Origin: Pyropia yezoensis
Taxonomy: Eukaryota > Rhodophyta > Bangiophyceae > Bangiales > Bangiaceae
Direction of reading: 5' to 3'
Length of the DNA stretch: 64,000 nt
Assembly (NCBI GenBank): GCA_009829735.1
Contig: CM020618.1
Coordinates: 22,243,346-22,307,345, forward strand
Shown here: in pieces, positions 33,245 through 44,662 of the stretch
Layout of the letters: each line of letters starts with the position of its first letter
Numbering within the stretch: position 1 is the first letter of the stretch
Position numbers and translations under genes: made by a program
The notes under the pieces: model-generated
The model's input: only the letters and a program-made list of their open reading frames with translations
What the model was told of the DNA's origin: nothing
The model's database searches: none

Positions 33245-35571
33245 AGCTGGCGCGTCGCGAGTTGCACAGAGATACAATGAGAGGTGGCGAAAGGCAATCC
33301 CGTACAGTGTGACACGGTCAGACACAACAGAATCCAACAAACACACACGCAGTACACAATGTGTCCATACCTTCACCGTGGCAGCCGACTCAACCGTTGT
33401 CGCGGGCTACGGTCCGCTTCTCAGCGGCTGTTGGTGTTGGTACAGGGGCGCCGTCCCCCGATGAGTGTCCCACAACGGTATCAGCAGGCACAACGCCGGG
33501 ACCGTCTCCATCGTGGGGTGCCGTATCTGCTGCTTCCACACCATCAAGGGGTGCTTTGTCGGCCTGCTCGTCGTTGCCAACAGCGCCTCCGGCGGTCAAC
33601 CAAAAACGCCGCCCTGTGCCGTCATCGGTCACTTCACCAGCGTCGGTTTCACCGGCACCGTCCTGGTTTAGCGGCAGCGTCAGCGCGCTGGCCGCGTGCG
33701 CCGCGCGCAACGCGTCGGTTGCCCCTTTCGGGTGAGGGTCGTCTGCCTCATCCCGGTGTCACTACCCTCAGTGTGGGTGAAGGGATGACCCGGCGGCCAC
33801 GCAGTAGTTGCAACTGTCGACAGGAGGGGCGTCGTCACAGGGGGCGTCACCCCAGGCAAGTCAGCGCCGTCGCCGCCGCCGCAGGACTGGCCGAAGAGGC
33901 GACTGGCCGCCAAAGTGGCTGCCGCCTCCAGCCGCACGGCCTCCGACTCGATCGGCGCGGAAGACGCGGCCGACGTCGTCGCCGCTGCCCCACTCGGTGT
34001 CGCCCTGGGCGTTGCCCCCGGGGCGAGCACGGCCCCTGGCGCGGCCGCCGTGGTAGCCGCAGGACAGACCGGCGCGGTAAGCGGGGAAGCCACCGTCCGG
34101 GTCGGGGTGGCGGGCCCGGCCGCCGTGCTTGCCGCCGCCAGGAGAGGCGCCGTTGACGCCTCCGCCGCGGTACCCGCCGCACAGACAGGCGCTGTGGGCG
34201 GGGACGCCGCCGTCCCGGTTGGGGTGGCGGGCGCGGCCGCCGTGATTGCAACCGCCGACCAGATCGTTGCGGTGGGCGCGGCCGCCGAGGTTGCCACTGC
34301 CGACCCGATCGGTGCGGCGGGCGCGGCCGCCGAAGATGCCGCCGTCGTCTGGACGGGGGTGGCGGGCGCGGCCGCCGCGGTATCCGCCGCGCAGACCGGC
34401 GTGGTATGCGAGGACGCCGCCGTCCGCGTCGGCGTTGCGCGCGCGACCGCCGTGCTTGCCGCTGCCAGGAAACGCGCCGTGGGCGCAGCCGCCGCGGTAC
34501 CCGCCGCACAGACCGGCGCTGTGAGCGGAAACGCCGCCGTCTCGGTCGTGGTGGCGGGCGCGGCCGCCGTGACTGCACCCGGCGACCTGATCGTTGCGGT
34601 GGGCGCGGCCGCCAAGGTTGCCACCGCCGACCCGATCGGTGCGGCGGGCGCGGCCGCCGAAGTTGCCGCCGCCGTCTGGACCGGGGTGGCGGGCGCGGCC
34701 GCCGCGGTATCCGCCTCGCAGACCGGCGCGGTTAGCGGGGACGCCGCCGTCCGGGTCGGTGTGGCGGGCGCGGCCGCCGTGGCCGGTAGTGCCCCGGCCC
34801 CCGGGCCCGCGCGTGAAGCTTCGTTGTCCGTTGTGTTCGTGGGGGGGGGCGCGTGTGGGCGGCTTGCTGTTGGGGCAGTATCGGCGTGATTGGCGCAGGG
34901 GGCAGATTGGTGCGCGTGGGGTGGGGGAGGGGGGGGTGGAAGGGGGGGGGGGGGGGGGGGATGTCATCCCGTGAGTGTGTGTTGCCGGCCCTCGAACAGC
35001 AAGTACGTGCGCTTCACCACAGGTACAGGCGCTTGAGCTGTGGGATCGGCGCCTGGCACGGTACACGCAAGGACGAAGGCCCGCTGTCTTGGCCTGTATC
35101 GGCGTGTGACTCCTTCGAGGGCCAGCGACCTGCTGTTGTGCCCTGTGTTGCACCGGCCAGGTATGGGGCCACCCTGCGACGCCTTGCAGGGATGAATTCG
35201 CTGTGTGCTCCTCAGTGGCTGTCGGGGAGGGTGGCTGTGTGGTGCATTGCAAGGTCCAGTGGGAGCTCCGAAGGGGTGTGTGCCAGGGGGGGGGGGGGGG
35301 GGGGGGGAGCAGGGAGGCGCCGGGGAGGGCAGGGGGGAGGGGTTGGTGCCCGCAGCTATTGTGTCCACAAATAGGTGTATGCGGGGCCAGTTAGTGGTGG
35401 CGGATTGCTGAGATTGGTCGGACGAGCGAATATAACGTGGAGCTTGCTCGACCGGGTGTCCCGATCAGATTCTCTGCGGTCACAGCTCTAAAATGAGACA
35501 CGTACTTACAAAACGTTTTTTGTGATTAACGACATGTAACAACTATATAAAGGACTGTTAGTTATTAGCTT
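33245..35571. other. Low-complexity region, possible minus-strand gene, no reliable model
   Basis: Frames are open on both strands. A minus-strand stretch, 33388-33760, has normal-looking composition (GGAVGNDEQADKAPLDG) and ends in a stop. Further upstream are Ala/Thr-rich or Gly/Arg-rich frames over a tandem array. I could not join them into a convincing gene. G runs occur at about 34937-34960 and 35287-35307. Confidence 0.3.
34036..34790. repeat. Higher-order tandem repeat, 327-bp unit
   Basis: About 2.3 copies. Corresponding landmarks lie 327 bases apart (34121 and 34448; 34236 and 34563). Each unit is itself made of subunits of roughly 45-72 bases sharing GCGGGCGCGGCCGCC. The period is a multiple of three (109 codons), so frames remain open across copies. 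The minus-strand reading gives a GGRAR-rich, RGG-like protein. Confidence 0.8.
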
Positions 35572-35740
35572 CGTCTATGTCTTTGAGTGCGGTGAACTCA
35601 CGGTGGAAAGAGACTCTTGGAGCCCGTTTACGTATCGACCAACCAGAACAAGGCGTGTGCATACTTTGCAGGACAAAATCCGTATTTCTTCAGACTTCAC
35701 GAACACATTCACACTCCGACGGCACTTGAATGATACATGC
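35544..35740 (+). pseudogene. hAT-type transposase remnant: BED zinc-finger start
   Basis: A TATA box (TATATAAA, 35544-35551) is followed by an ATG at 35577. The frame gives SRWKETLGARL and then VCILC (C-x2-C). The second half of the finger, TNTFTLRRHLNDTC with its H-x4-C, lies in another frame. One frameshift therefore interrupts the finger near 35675. The C-x2-C, hydrophobic spacer and TLRRHLNDTC pattern is typical of BED fingers in hAT transposases. No catalytic domain follows. Confidence 0.6.
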
Positions 35741-36279
35741 TGCTCCTTATCCCTACTTGGAAGCTCCGTAGTCCTGCGTGTACGGTGGGGTATTTTTGCC
35801 AACAACCGTGATGAAGTAAATAGAGGAGGAAAGATTGTGCCATGAGAGTTGCTGTGTATCTCCTTGTGCACGATCTGCGGTGGGGCCGGCGCACCATGCT
35901 CGCCACACACAGCAATTCTGCTCATTGCAAAGCGTGTCCACAGGTGCGGGGCGCGGGTGCGACGAGAGCTGGTTGCCAAACTGGGGTGAGCTCGTTGTCG
36001 GACTGCCCCATTGTCCTGCACTCCGTCGACCGATCACGGATATTGCTCGCGAGCGGGAGGATTGATCCTCAACCCCGAGCTCGGCGGCTGGAACGGCGTG
36101 TGTCCTCTATGCCTGCGGCGCGCGTGTTTCCGTCGTCCGTGTGTACCTTGGCGTGGGTGTGCACCGGGGTCATCGCTATTTTCGTTGGCGAAGCCACGTA
36201 GTTCATCTGAGTTGCAGTGCGTTGCAATTGTCAATGCACGGAGATGCAACGTGCTACCCAACGGCGGTGAACAACTGTG

Positions 36280-36540
36280 ATGATCGATTGTCCTGTGTTC
36301 GACTGCGGGGAGCAGTTCGTGTACTCCATTTTATTGGGTCGCCACCTGCGCAGGCGCCATGCCTTTGATGGGCGACGTCCCGTCGAAGATCCCGGGAATG
36401 CTCGTGGAGAAGGCTGCGGTGATGCCGATCCAGTTGGAGGCGCAGCAGGCCGGGGCGATACAGTCGGTGGCGGTGGTGAAGATGCTGGTAGTGTGGCTGG
36501 AGGTGATATGGGCGAAGAGGATGGAGGCCCTCACCCTAAC
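36280..36540 (+). pseudogene. Short ORF with a single C2H2-like zinc finger, cut off by a retrotransposon
   Basis: From the ATG at 36280 the protein starts with a finger CPVFDCGEQFVYS, then HLRRRH (C-x4-C-x12-H-x4-H). A Gly/Asp/Glu-rich segment follows. The frame runs into the gag end of element 5 near 36531-36585, so the original C-terminus is lost. I recognise no specific family. It may belong to a DNA transposon or a host regulator. Confidence 0.4.
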
Positions 36541-38928
36541 GATCTGGGAGACGACTGTGCAAGCTCGGTCGGGACAAGTTGTTGAATGCGTTTACTCAAC
36601 TTGGGGCAATCATATGCCCAGTGTCCATCGGAGTTGCAGTTCCAACACCGATTGTCAGTTCCCGGAGGGGTCTTCCCGACTGGAGAAGACGAAGAGGTAC
36701 CCTGGGAGGCTCCCACGGCAGCTACTACCCTTTCCTTGCGGATTCGGCGCGCCTCCCTCAGCTCTCTGGCCTGGCGTGCCTCCTCGGGTTCCTTGGCCAA
36801 CTCGGCCTGACGCTCCTGGCGTTGTTCCTCCCGCAACTTGCGGTAGGCCTCACCTCTGCGGTGGGCAAACCTAGCCAACTCGGCCAGGGTCGCCCGGGCA
36901 GTGTTATGCCCCCGGGTCTCCATGCGGACTGACCAATGGAGTCCCTCCACGAACCGACGCTTCACCACAGCTTGTGGATGAAGAAACCCACAAAGATTGT
37001 TGAGCTTACGAACTCGCTCCGCAAAGGACAACTCGTCCTCAGTCTCTTCCTGATGGGCTTGCGTAAACTCCTCGACTTGAGAAGCCAACGCTGCTTTGTC
37101 AAACATGGCTCTCAACAACCAGTTGACGAGCTCCAAATAGGACGTCACCTCACCAGCGCCTCCACTTGAGGAGCTGGGCGTGACGGACATCAGTTCTGTC
37201 CGCAGGTCGCCCTTCGTAAACTCCTGTAGCATATAGAAAGCCATGCCTTCACTTATGGCATTGTCGTCACAGGCTTTTGTGAAACGACGTAGAGGTTCAA
37301 AGACACGGAGGGGGGGAGTTCCATCCCACTCCGCTTTGTGCCCAAAAGAGTGAAGTGCATTCTTCTTGGCACGGCCCATGGCTCGGGCCTGGACAGGACC
37401 ATACACCACCGACTTGTTGTGGAGGGCGTAGGTCTCACAGTCAAAGATCCTCTGGTAGACCGGGTTGGCTACCTGGATCTTGGGCGGCACCTCACGTTGA
37501 GGGAACAGCCGCTGTGGCACTGGGGTAAGCTGGCCCTCAGTGCCTGTAGTCTGGCGCGGCGAGCTTGGTGTAGCCGCCGGCGTTTCCGAGGGAAACTTCC
37601 CCGTGAAGGGCGTACGCCCCACCGAGAATGGTGTGGCTCCCTCGTTGGGAGTCACAGGGGTCGCCCCCTGTTCGGGGCGACCCGAGATAGGCGTGAGGAG
37701 GGATTCCCCCTGCGCCTGCGGGCTCGAAAGCCCCAATCCGGTCTGGACATTGAGGCCATCTGGCAAACTAGCCACAATCTGATTCAGAATAGTATTCGTC
37801 ATCGTGAACACCAGGTCCGGCAAAGTCTGCCGTAACACATTGGTCGCCTCCCGACGGACAGTTTCCGCGAGGAGTGGATTGTCGACTCCAGTTGAGTCTC
37901 GGTCCGCCTTCGGGAGTCCACCTGAGGGGTAACCACGATCCTCAGGGGTCTCAACCGGGGGCATGGGCGCGAGCCCATCGCCGACCAACGGAGGTCCGCC
38001 GTCCTCCGAAAGCCTAGTTGGCGACGGCTCCAAGCCAAAGTTGGCTCCAACCCGAGTGGAACCCGCGGGGACAGTCCTCACACCTTGGGACGTTCCCGTT
38101 GAGTGTACCACACGGTGGCCAGACTTCGGCCCATCCACAACAGAAGTGTCACCCGAGTGAACTCCCGACTGAGTCGCGGTGGCCTGTTGCCCGCCCGCAC
38201 TTCTAGTCCTGCTGGCTAAAAGGACCTCTAGTCCCTCTACGACCCCAGGTAAACCCACCTGTGTCTCACCAGTATTCGAAGGCACTGAAGTGCGTGCGAC
38301 ACCCGTGTACTCCCCAGACGACGGAGGGTCCGAGCTAGCCATGTTGGCTAACGATCCGTATGACACGGTCCAAGTCCACCATTCCTCTGAGACAGAGGGC
38401 CCCCTACACTCGGGTGCACCCGGGGGTAAAGTTTACCTCTGTCCCCTGCTGCTCCACCAAATGTGGCAAAAACCTCTCACACACGCGACACCCAAGTTGC
38501 GGCGGTGAACAAGGGCTGCCTCGCGTGTCGGGGGAACCGGAAGAAGTGCAAGTCGCACACACTCTATCCCTGTTGTGGGGCAAACCCCCCACGACAAAAC
38601 AAGAAGATGGTGTGTGAACCAACAGTTTCTTGGTCGGGACGGGGAAGCGAGGCCAAGCCCCGCTGTCTCTCCCCTTATCCCCCCAGGGTCCCCTCAGAAT
38701 CTCGCCACTCGGAATCTCGCACCCCAGCACCTGCCCACCGGGCCACACGAAAATTCAAGACGATAAATGCAGAAAACCCTCAAATCCACGTGAGATTTAC
38801 AACTAAGCTAACTATCCCGAACTTAGGGAATATGGACCCAAATGCATGGGGAGAAACGGGTCAGGCTAGCTCCGTGCCGCCCCTTGCATGGCACGTGTTG
38901 CCCCCCTACCTGGGGGTCAATACTGCCA
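36531..38928 (-). mobile_element. Ty3/gypsy retrotransposon 5' part with gag, leftward (element 5, LTR family A)
   Basis: On the minus strand: 5' LTR (38928-38462), primer-binding site (about 38459-38440, TGGTGGAGCAGCAGGGGAC), then a long gag frame (38366-36531, 611 codons) ending with the zinc knuckle CWNCNSDGHWAYDC (C-x2-C-x4-H-x4-C). The middle of gag has a helical, charged core (ELARFAHRRGEAYRKLREEQ) as in Ty3/gypsy capsid regions. The gag frame looks open, but pol and the 3' LTR are absent on the left, so the copy is incomplete. Confidence 0.85.
38462..38928 (-). repeat. Family A LTR (5' LTR of element 5)
   Basis: 467 bp, starting TGGCAGTATTG and ending TTGCCACA on the minus strand, with a primer-binding site after it. 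Almost identical to 41267-41733 in the opposite orientation. Confidence 0.9.
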
Positions 38929-39518
38929 GAACCGGGGCACAGTTGACCCGATACGGGCCAACTCGGTCGTCATGAACCCCGCTACCGACTCGCAACTCGC
39001 GGGCGCCACAACATTACGAACGCGCTCCTCAAGTTGAGGAGTCTCGGATACTTGGAGGGTTGCAGCCGACGCGGCCAACCAAGAAATGGTGCGCCTCAAA
39101 GTAGTGATCATCATCTCGAAAGTCAAGGGCGCGGCCGGCAGTACCAACTTGGGGTAGACCATGAGTAGGGTAGCCCCCAAGTTGGGGGACACCGGAAAGG
39201 ATGACTCAACCGCAACGCCTATCGGGATGTCCCCGTGCGGCTGGAACGGGACAGGAGGAAGAGGAGGGGCTCACCGACCAGGCGGAGCCCGAGAGTAACT
39301 ACGACCCCTACTCGGGGCCGCCGCAGTGGGTTGAGCCATGTAGTCGTCATAGGAGGCCACGGCCACCACGATCGACTTGTCGGGGGGAGGCGCAGTGTGG
39401 CGCTCCACATTCGGGGCATACGGGTAGTCCCCGATGCCCAACCCCTCCTTGAGGACCACGCGGCCGTCGTGAAGTTCACGGCCGACCCGGACGAACTGGC
39501 GAAGTGTGCCATCGTTCT

Positions 39519-39924
39519 TGTGAAATATTTGTTACCCAATAAAAGGATATGGGACCGACCGGCGCCCGGAAGGCAAAGAGGGAGCTATTACTGTAAAGGC
39601 AAAGAAGACAGACCTTTAGTTCCAGGACGTTCGATGGGGAGCAAGCCGGCCGAGCGGCGGCGGCGAGCCCCCACGTCGCAGATAAGGGCGAAATAGCATG
39701 CTGGTCGAGCGACCGAGCGGAGGCCAGGCGGCCGATCGCTACGAGCATGGCAATCAACATAAAAGATCCCTCCAAGGCAAGGACAGATAAACAATACAAA
39801 ACAAAAGTAGTCCCCCAAAGGGCGAGCCACAAGTGGGCCCATACCGACAAGGTTGGGGCCACCAGTCAGGGGGGCTACTAGCCAAACAATACCGGAATTC
39901 GGTACAAAGGGCGGATATGCTACA
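39519..39924. mobile_element. Solo LTR (406 bp) nested in element 6
   Basis: It starts TGTGAAATAT and ends GCTACA. Comparison with the uninterrupted copy near 3965-3985 shows a clean insertion. The flanking five bases are GTTCT on the left (39514-39518) and GTCCT on the right (39925-39929), a near-perfect target duplication. It does not match LTR family A or B by eye, so it is a third family. Confidence 0.75.
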
Positions 39925-41266
39925 GTCCTTGGGCCCGCGGGAAGATCGGCGCAACTTGTGCTCGATGCTCTCCCACTCGATAAACTTGTGGAGGCGGAGC
40001 ATCTCCTCAAGTAGATTGAGTTGTCCTGATGAGCACCCCTCAGCAACTAGCTGAGGGGTGAGCTGCTCCAAGCCATGGATAAGCCGGGGGGATAGACGCC
40101 AGGACATCCCCCGCTGCTGCACACAGGACACCCAGGTCGACATGACCTCAAGGAGCCACTGGGTTGCCAACGTGGCAAACACCAGGTGGTCCGGGCTAGC
40201 CGTCAACATGAAGGAGCCGAAGTGGTCGATCATCCGTGGTAGTAGCGCCGGGAACCCATAGGGGACCTCGACTTGAAGCCACCACTCGGGCTTCTTGGGG
40301 TAGTATTGCTCCTTGCTAGCAGGTGACTTCTGCGGAAACTCGAATTGAGCCGAGGTCACCAAGTAGGGACATCGCCGGTAGTCCTTCTCCATCCGCACGT
40401 CGAAGTGATGACTGTGCGGATCGACGTCGCTTAGGTACGGGGGGCGAGTTGCAACCGCGTCCCAAGTAAAGGTCGGCACGTCGCCGGGGACCGCGGTGGT
40501 ACCCCCGCGGGCCAACAACTTCTTGGCCAGCTGAACGTCTTCGACCTCGTCCTCATCCAGGAAGGCAATCTGGTCCGTCTTGAAGTCGGCAGGAAACCCG
40601 ACCCTACGGAGGAACTTCTCTCGTAGGCGGTCCCAGACGCGACTCATCGCTCTGCCAAGTCGGCCACAGCGGATAACCGTCAAGTCCTCCTCGTACAGGG
40701 GCCAAGGGGGGTAGAACCACCTCCCCAAGGCCTCCCGTGGAAGAACGGGGCCTACCTCCGGGGCAGATCCCGCCGCTAGCCCAAAGCCGGGTGACGCGGG
40801 CATCCTATCCCCCGGAGTGACCGCGGAGCCCCCGCCGGAAGTCCCGGCGGGCGCTACATCGCAAGATGTACCCTCCATCCGTTTGTCCAGGGAGTCATTC
40901 TCCAACCCCGGGGTCACCATGGCTCTCCCCAAGTTAGGGAGAGACAGTTCGGTTGCAGCTGCACGAGTCCCGCCTCGAGTTGAGCGGGACTCGGATCGTC
41001 GGTAGACGGGTGGCCTCCCCAGCGCGGGGCGGCCCAGGGTAAGGTGAAAGGAATTGGTTGGCGAAGGAGGTGTTGGTAAGGTGAGCACTGACAAGAGCAA
41101 GCTCCCAAGTGGGAAAGCTTGAGGAGAGGGGTGGTCGACGTGACCGCCTATACGTCCGCGTGACGTACCGGGGGGCCAGCAAGTCGCGCCCCCCACGCCG
41201 CGATGTGCGTTTATGTACCCCCTCGCTGGGCCGACCGCGTCGGTCGGAACTGAGGAGAGGGGAGTG

Positions 41267-41733
41267 TGGCAGTATTGACCCCCAGGTAGGGGAGCAACAC
41301 GTGCCATGCAAGGGGCGGCAGGCCACTAGCCTGACCCGTTTCTCCCCATGCATTTGGGTCCATATTCCCTAAGTTCGGGATAGTTAGCTTAGTTGTAAAT
41401 CTCACGTGGATTTGAGGGTTTTCTGCATTTATCGTCTTGAATTTTCGTGTGGCCCGGTGGGCAGGTGCTGGGGTGCGAGATTCCGAGTGGCGAGATTCTG
41501 AGGGGACCCTGGGGGGATAAGGGGAGAGACAGCGGGGCTTGGCCTCGCTTCCCCGTCCCGACCAAGAAACTGTTGGTTCACACACCATCTTCTTGTTTTG
41601 TCGTGGGGGGTTTGCCCCACAACAGGGATAGAGTGTGTGCAACTTGTACTTCTTCCGGTTCCCCCGACACGCGAGGCAGCCCTTGTTCACCGCCGCAACT
41701 TGGGTGTCGCGTGTGTGAGAGGTTTTTGCCACA
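41267..41733 (+). repeat. Family A LTR (3' LTR of element 6)
   Basis: 467 bp in plus orientation (TGGCAGTATTG to TTGCCACA), preceded by a GA-rich tract. Its right edge interrupts the transposase remnant that starts at 41734. Confidence 0.9.
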
Positions 41734-42904
41734 CCGTGCTCGCGACAGAACATTGTCCTTGTCAAACGGGTACCGGCCCGTGGTCGCAAACGACTCGCGC
41801 ACAATGTGGGGGAGGAATGCCTGCCGCTCTGCGGTAGAAAGCCAAGGCCAGCAGGGCTTCACCAGTTTCAATATTGACGAGCATCCCGTCCATCACTTGT
41901 TGCTCGTTGGACCGCCGCACTAGGTTGTGAAAGGTAGCGAAGGGAGATGCGTCGAGGGGCTGCAGGAAGTGGGAAGTGTTGGGGAGTAGGAAGAAGAGGC
42001 ACACCTGACGGTCGAGCGCTTTCCCGAGGGTGGCGGGGCGCATATGGGCCCAAAGGCGGTCGCCAACCAGCAGCAGGTCGGTGGACGGGTTGCGCACGGA
42101 CCACTCCGTCGCCACCAGGTCGACCACGTGGGCAAACGCGTCTGCGTCGAGAAACCCAGACTCCGTGCAACAGTAGTACCTTGGCCAGTCCCGCCGGCCG
42201 GTCCTCGGGGCGGCGTGGAGCTTAAAGTTCACCTCGGCCGCCTGGTCGTCCTCAAACTTGGCCTTCATGACGTAGACACTCAAAAACACCGTACCATCTG
42301 CTGCCACAAACGAGAGGAGCGATGCCACCGTACTGTGGTGTACCGATAAAGCGTTCGCCCGCTCTTTGTCGGCCGACTCGACCCGCTGCGTCACCATTCG
42401 CCCGCCTTCGTTGACGATCCGCGACTCGTCGTAGTTCATGGTGCCCCCTGGGGTGAAGTGGTGCTGCTTCAGCAACTCCTTCAACTCCAAAGAGAAATCC
42501 TCGACGGACTGCATCACACTAGGTCCAGCACGTTTGTCAGAAAGTGCTTTGCACGCCCTCCGGGACAGCTCTTTCTTGTGCCGCTTCACCCACCGGCGCA
42601 GCCACGACGCGGACAGCTCCTTGCCCCACTTCCGCTGCACAAGTTGACGCACCTGCATGTTGGAGAGCGGCATGTTGTTCATGATAAACGCCTGCGCAAG
42701 CGCCACCAGCGTAGCGTCCTTCTCCGCCCCGAGGGTGGCGTCGCCGTGGGCGCTGGGGTTGCGCGGGTAGGGGCGGTGGTAGGCCTCCCGGAGCGCATGC
42801 ACAGAGACCCCAGTGTCGCACGACACAGCATCAATGGCGCTCTTGAGGGTCCTGCCATCCTGCCGCAGCTTCTCCACCCGGTCAAGCACGTCGGCCGCCT
42901 TCAT
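41734..42904 (-). pseudogene. pogo/DDE-1-type transposase, C-terminus lost
   Basis: From the ATG at 42904 the protein has an N-terminal helix-turn-helix-like part (VEKLRQDGRTLKSAIDAV), a basic DNA-binding middle (ASWLRRWVKRHKKELSRRA) and a DDE-1 superfamily core. Visible are NYDES (first D), LLVGDRLWAH (second D) and LLPNTSHFLQPLDASPF (third D), as in pogo/Jerky relatives. The frame stays open to 41762, but the family-like ending (AERQAFLPHIVRESFATTGR, then YPFD) is read in another frame after about 41835, so there is one frameshift. The end is then removed by the LTR at 41733. No terminal inverted repeats were found. Confidence 0.75.
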
Positions 42905-43780
42905 GGTTGCCAGAAGTGAGCAAGAAGGAAGGCACACCGATGAGTCGGAGTGCCGTTCTGCTTATTGTGAGATGTGACTTTCCGACGAGATTTGCGATTT
43001 TCCGACGCTGACTCATTGTCATCCGATGCGGCCACGCTGTTCCAGACGGTTCCAGATGTTGTGATTGTTGCCGACAGCTCTGCCACGCGGGCTCCATATT
43101 AGTAATTCCGTGACGGCGCTCGATCGTTGTGATGTGATGGAACGTGATGGGCCAACCGCACCGCTCCATCACACTTCATCAGGCCCGCTGGCACATGCCG
43201 GCCGCGCTCGTGAGTGACGCTGAATCCTCGCGCTGCGTTGTGTGCTTGTTTTGTGTTGTGTGTCTTGCTGTCGGCTCAGGTGCCATGCACATATGAGATT
43301 CCCAATTCAGCCGGCCAATAGATTCTGACCTCTCTGTTCACGTGGGGACCTCGTGCCGAGCTCTCGACCTATCTTGGCCGGACCTGTTAACGAATGGTCC
43401 CCAGCGCAGCAAGCTCGTCGGGCATTAGCCTATAGAATCCTTCGGATAACACTTTCACCTCATGACCCCCCCGCACCCGCCCCCTCTCTTACTGTCCATT
43501 TGGTCCATTCTCGCTCCCTTCCTCCACAGGCACCCCAGTCGCCCCCCCGCATCACGCATGCGGGGAGGCCCCCGTTGTCCCGCCACCTCTCCGAGAGGCG
43601 CTGGCACGTCCGCAGCTATGTGTACATATGAGTTTAGACAGCCACCGACCAAGGTATACCCCGGCAGCGGCTGATGGTCCCCCGACCAGCCAGCCCTCTG
43701 GTAATTCTCTCCGTCCCTTCCCCACCTTTGTCCCCTCTCACCGATCCCCCTTCCGCCCTCCTCAAAGCTGTTCCCAAAAT
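42905..43780. other. Interval upstream of the pogo-type transposase
   Basis: No supported gene. Two nearly identical short motifs (TTTCCGACGAGATTTGCGA and TTTTCCGACGCTGA) lie near 42978-43010. They may be promoter or terminal sequence of the transposon. Confidence 0.35.
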
Positions 43781-43900
43781 TCATTCCTGCCCGCCCTGCG
43801 CGCCGTAGGACAGCACCTTGCGGCCGTTGAGGGGCTGCGTCGGCCGCTCCGTCGGCACCACCACCCCCGACTCGAGAAGCGCGCGGCCGAGGCGAGCTAG
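43781..43900 (-). CDS. Possible terminal exon of an unidentified small gene
   Basis: On the minus strand, after an acceptor GGCAG, a 39-codon frame reads LARLGRALLESGVVVPTERP and ends SYGAQGGQE before a TGA. Its amino-acid mix is more protein-like than the other two frames. A faint likeness to the end of ribosomal protein eS25 (LAR, LL, SG) is not enough to name it. An upstream exon may lie near 44060-44170 (minus), where a frame with MTRGERREK occurs, but the splice path is unclear. Very uncertain. Confidence 0.2.
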   Translation of the reverse strand, partial: LARLGRALLESGVVVPTERPTQPLNGRKVLSYGAQGGQE

Positions 43901-44539
43901 CTGCCTGCGCCTGGCTCGCCGTGAGGACCTTCCGCGGCATAACCTAGGTGACGCCCTCGGAGCACGGCGTCGTCGTCAGCGTGTGCCAGGCGGTGGGACG
44001 GCCGCGACCCACGCAAACACGCCCCACACCCCCGCTCCCCGCAAAACCTCACCTACTTCTACATTGAAAAGCACCCCCTCCCTCCCCTCGCCTTCACTCT
44101 TCTCGCGTCGTTCTCCTCGAGTCATCTTCGAGCGCTGCCCGAGGAAGCCGCACGCCGACGCCGCCATCAAACACAGGTTCATAAAATGGCGCCCCCTCCT
44201 CACCCCCTTAGCGTTCCCTCTGCACCATTGTATGTCTCCACTAAAGTGCTCATCCTGGAGATCAAAAAACGACTGTCCTACACGCCGCTCTCTTCACCAT
44301 GCCAGATAGATAGATGGCGAGCACAAAATATTCAAATGTTTTTAAGCTTTTCTGATGTCACGGAAAGTTCTAACCAAAGTTCAAAAGCGTCCCTAATCAA
44401 AACACAAATCTCGTATGTGCATGGCACCCGAGCCTTGCTGTCCGTGCGGGGTGTGGAGTGCCGTGTGCGTGCGTGTGGCGGGCGACTCCGCGCCTATATA
44501 TACGCTCCCTCGCATCGAGCAGCGAGGAGGGAGTCGGAA
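43901..44539. other. Flank between small candidate exon and MULE
   Basis: No gene supported apart from possible upstream exon sequence on the minus strand around 44060-44180. A TATATATA stretch lies near 44500. Confidence 0.35.
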
Positions 44540-44549
44540 GGACAAGACA

Positions 44550-44662
44550 GCAACTAGTGTTGAAGGTTGGGTTATGCTAAATCTGAACGGGCGGGGTTGG
44601 GGTGGGGATGGCGACACCAGGAATACTTGCGCAGCAAGTATCATGCGCTGGGGTGGGGTTGG
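44550..44662 (+). repeat. MULE left terminal inverted repeat
   Basis: Pairs with 49648-49765. Best conserved at the inner 20 or so bases (ATGCGCTGGGGTGGGGTTGG) and at GTTGGGTT near the outer end; diverged between. Confidence 0.8.

Larger units (their letters stand above)
38929..41733 (+). mobile_element. Ty3/gypsy retrotransposon 3' part, rightward (element 6, LTR family A)
   Basis: This holds the antisense open region of family A (minus strand, from the ATG at 40920 down to 38929), a purine-rich tract (about 41252-41266) and the 3' LTR (41267-41733). It is cut on the left at the LTR of element 5. A younger solo LTR has inserted into it at 39519-39924. Pol is absent. The antisense product is a clear homologue of that at 2971-4934. 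Fossil. Confidence 0.8.

Noticed and set aside
38462-41733. The two inverted family A LTRs as the ends of one element
   Set aside because: They have opposite orientation: one is followed by a primer-binding site on its left, the other is preceded by a polypurine tract, so they belong to different insertions.
43781-43900. Assignment of the small exon to ribosomal protein eS25
   Set aside because: Similarity is limited to a few residues and the upstream exons cannot be identified; left unnamed.
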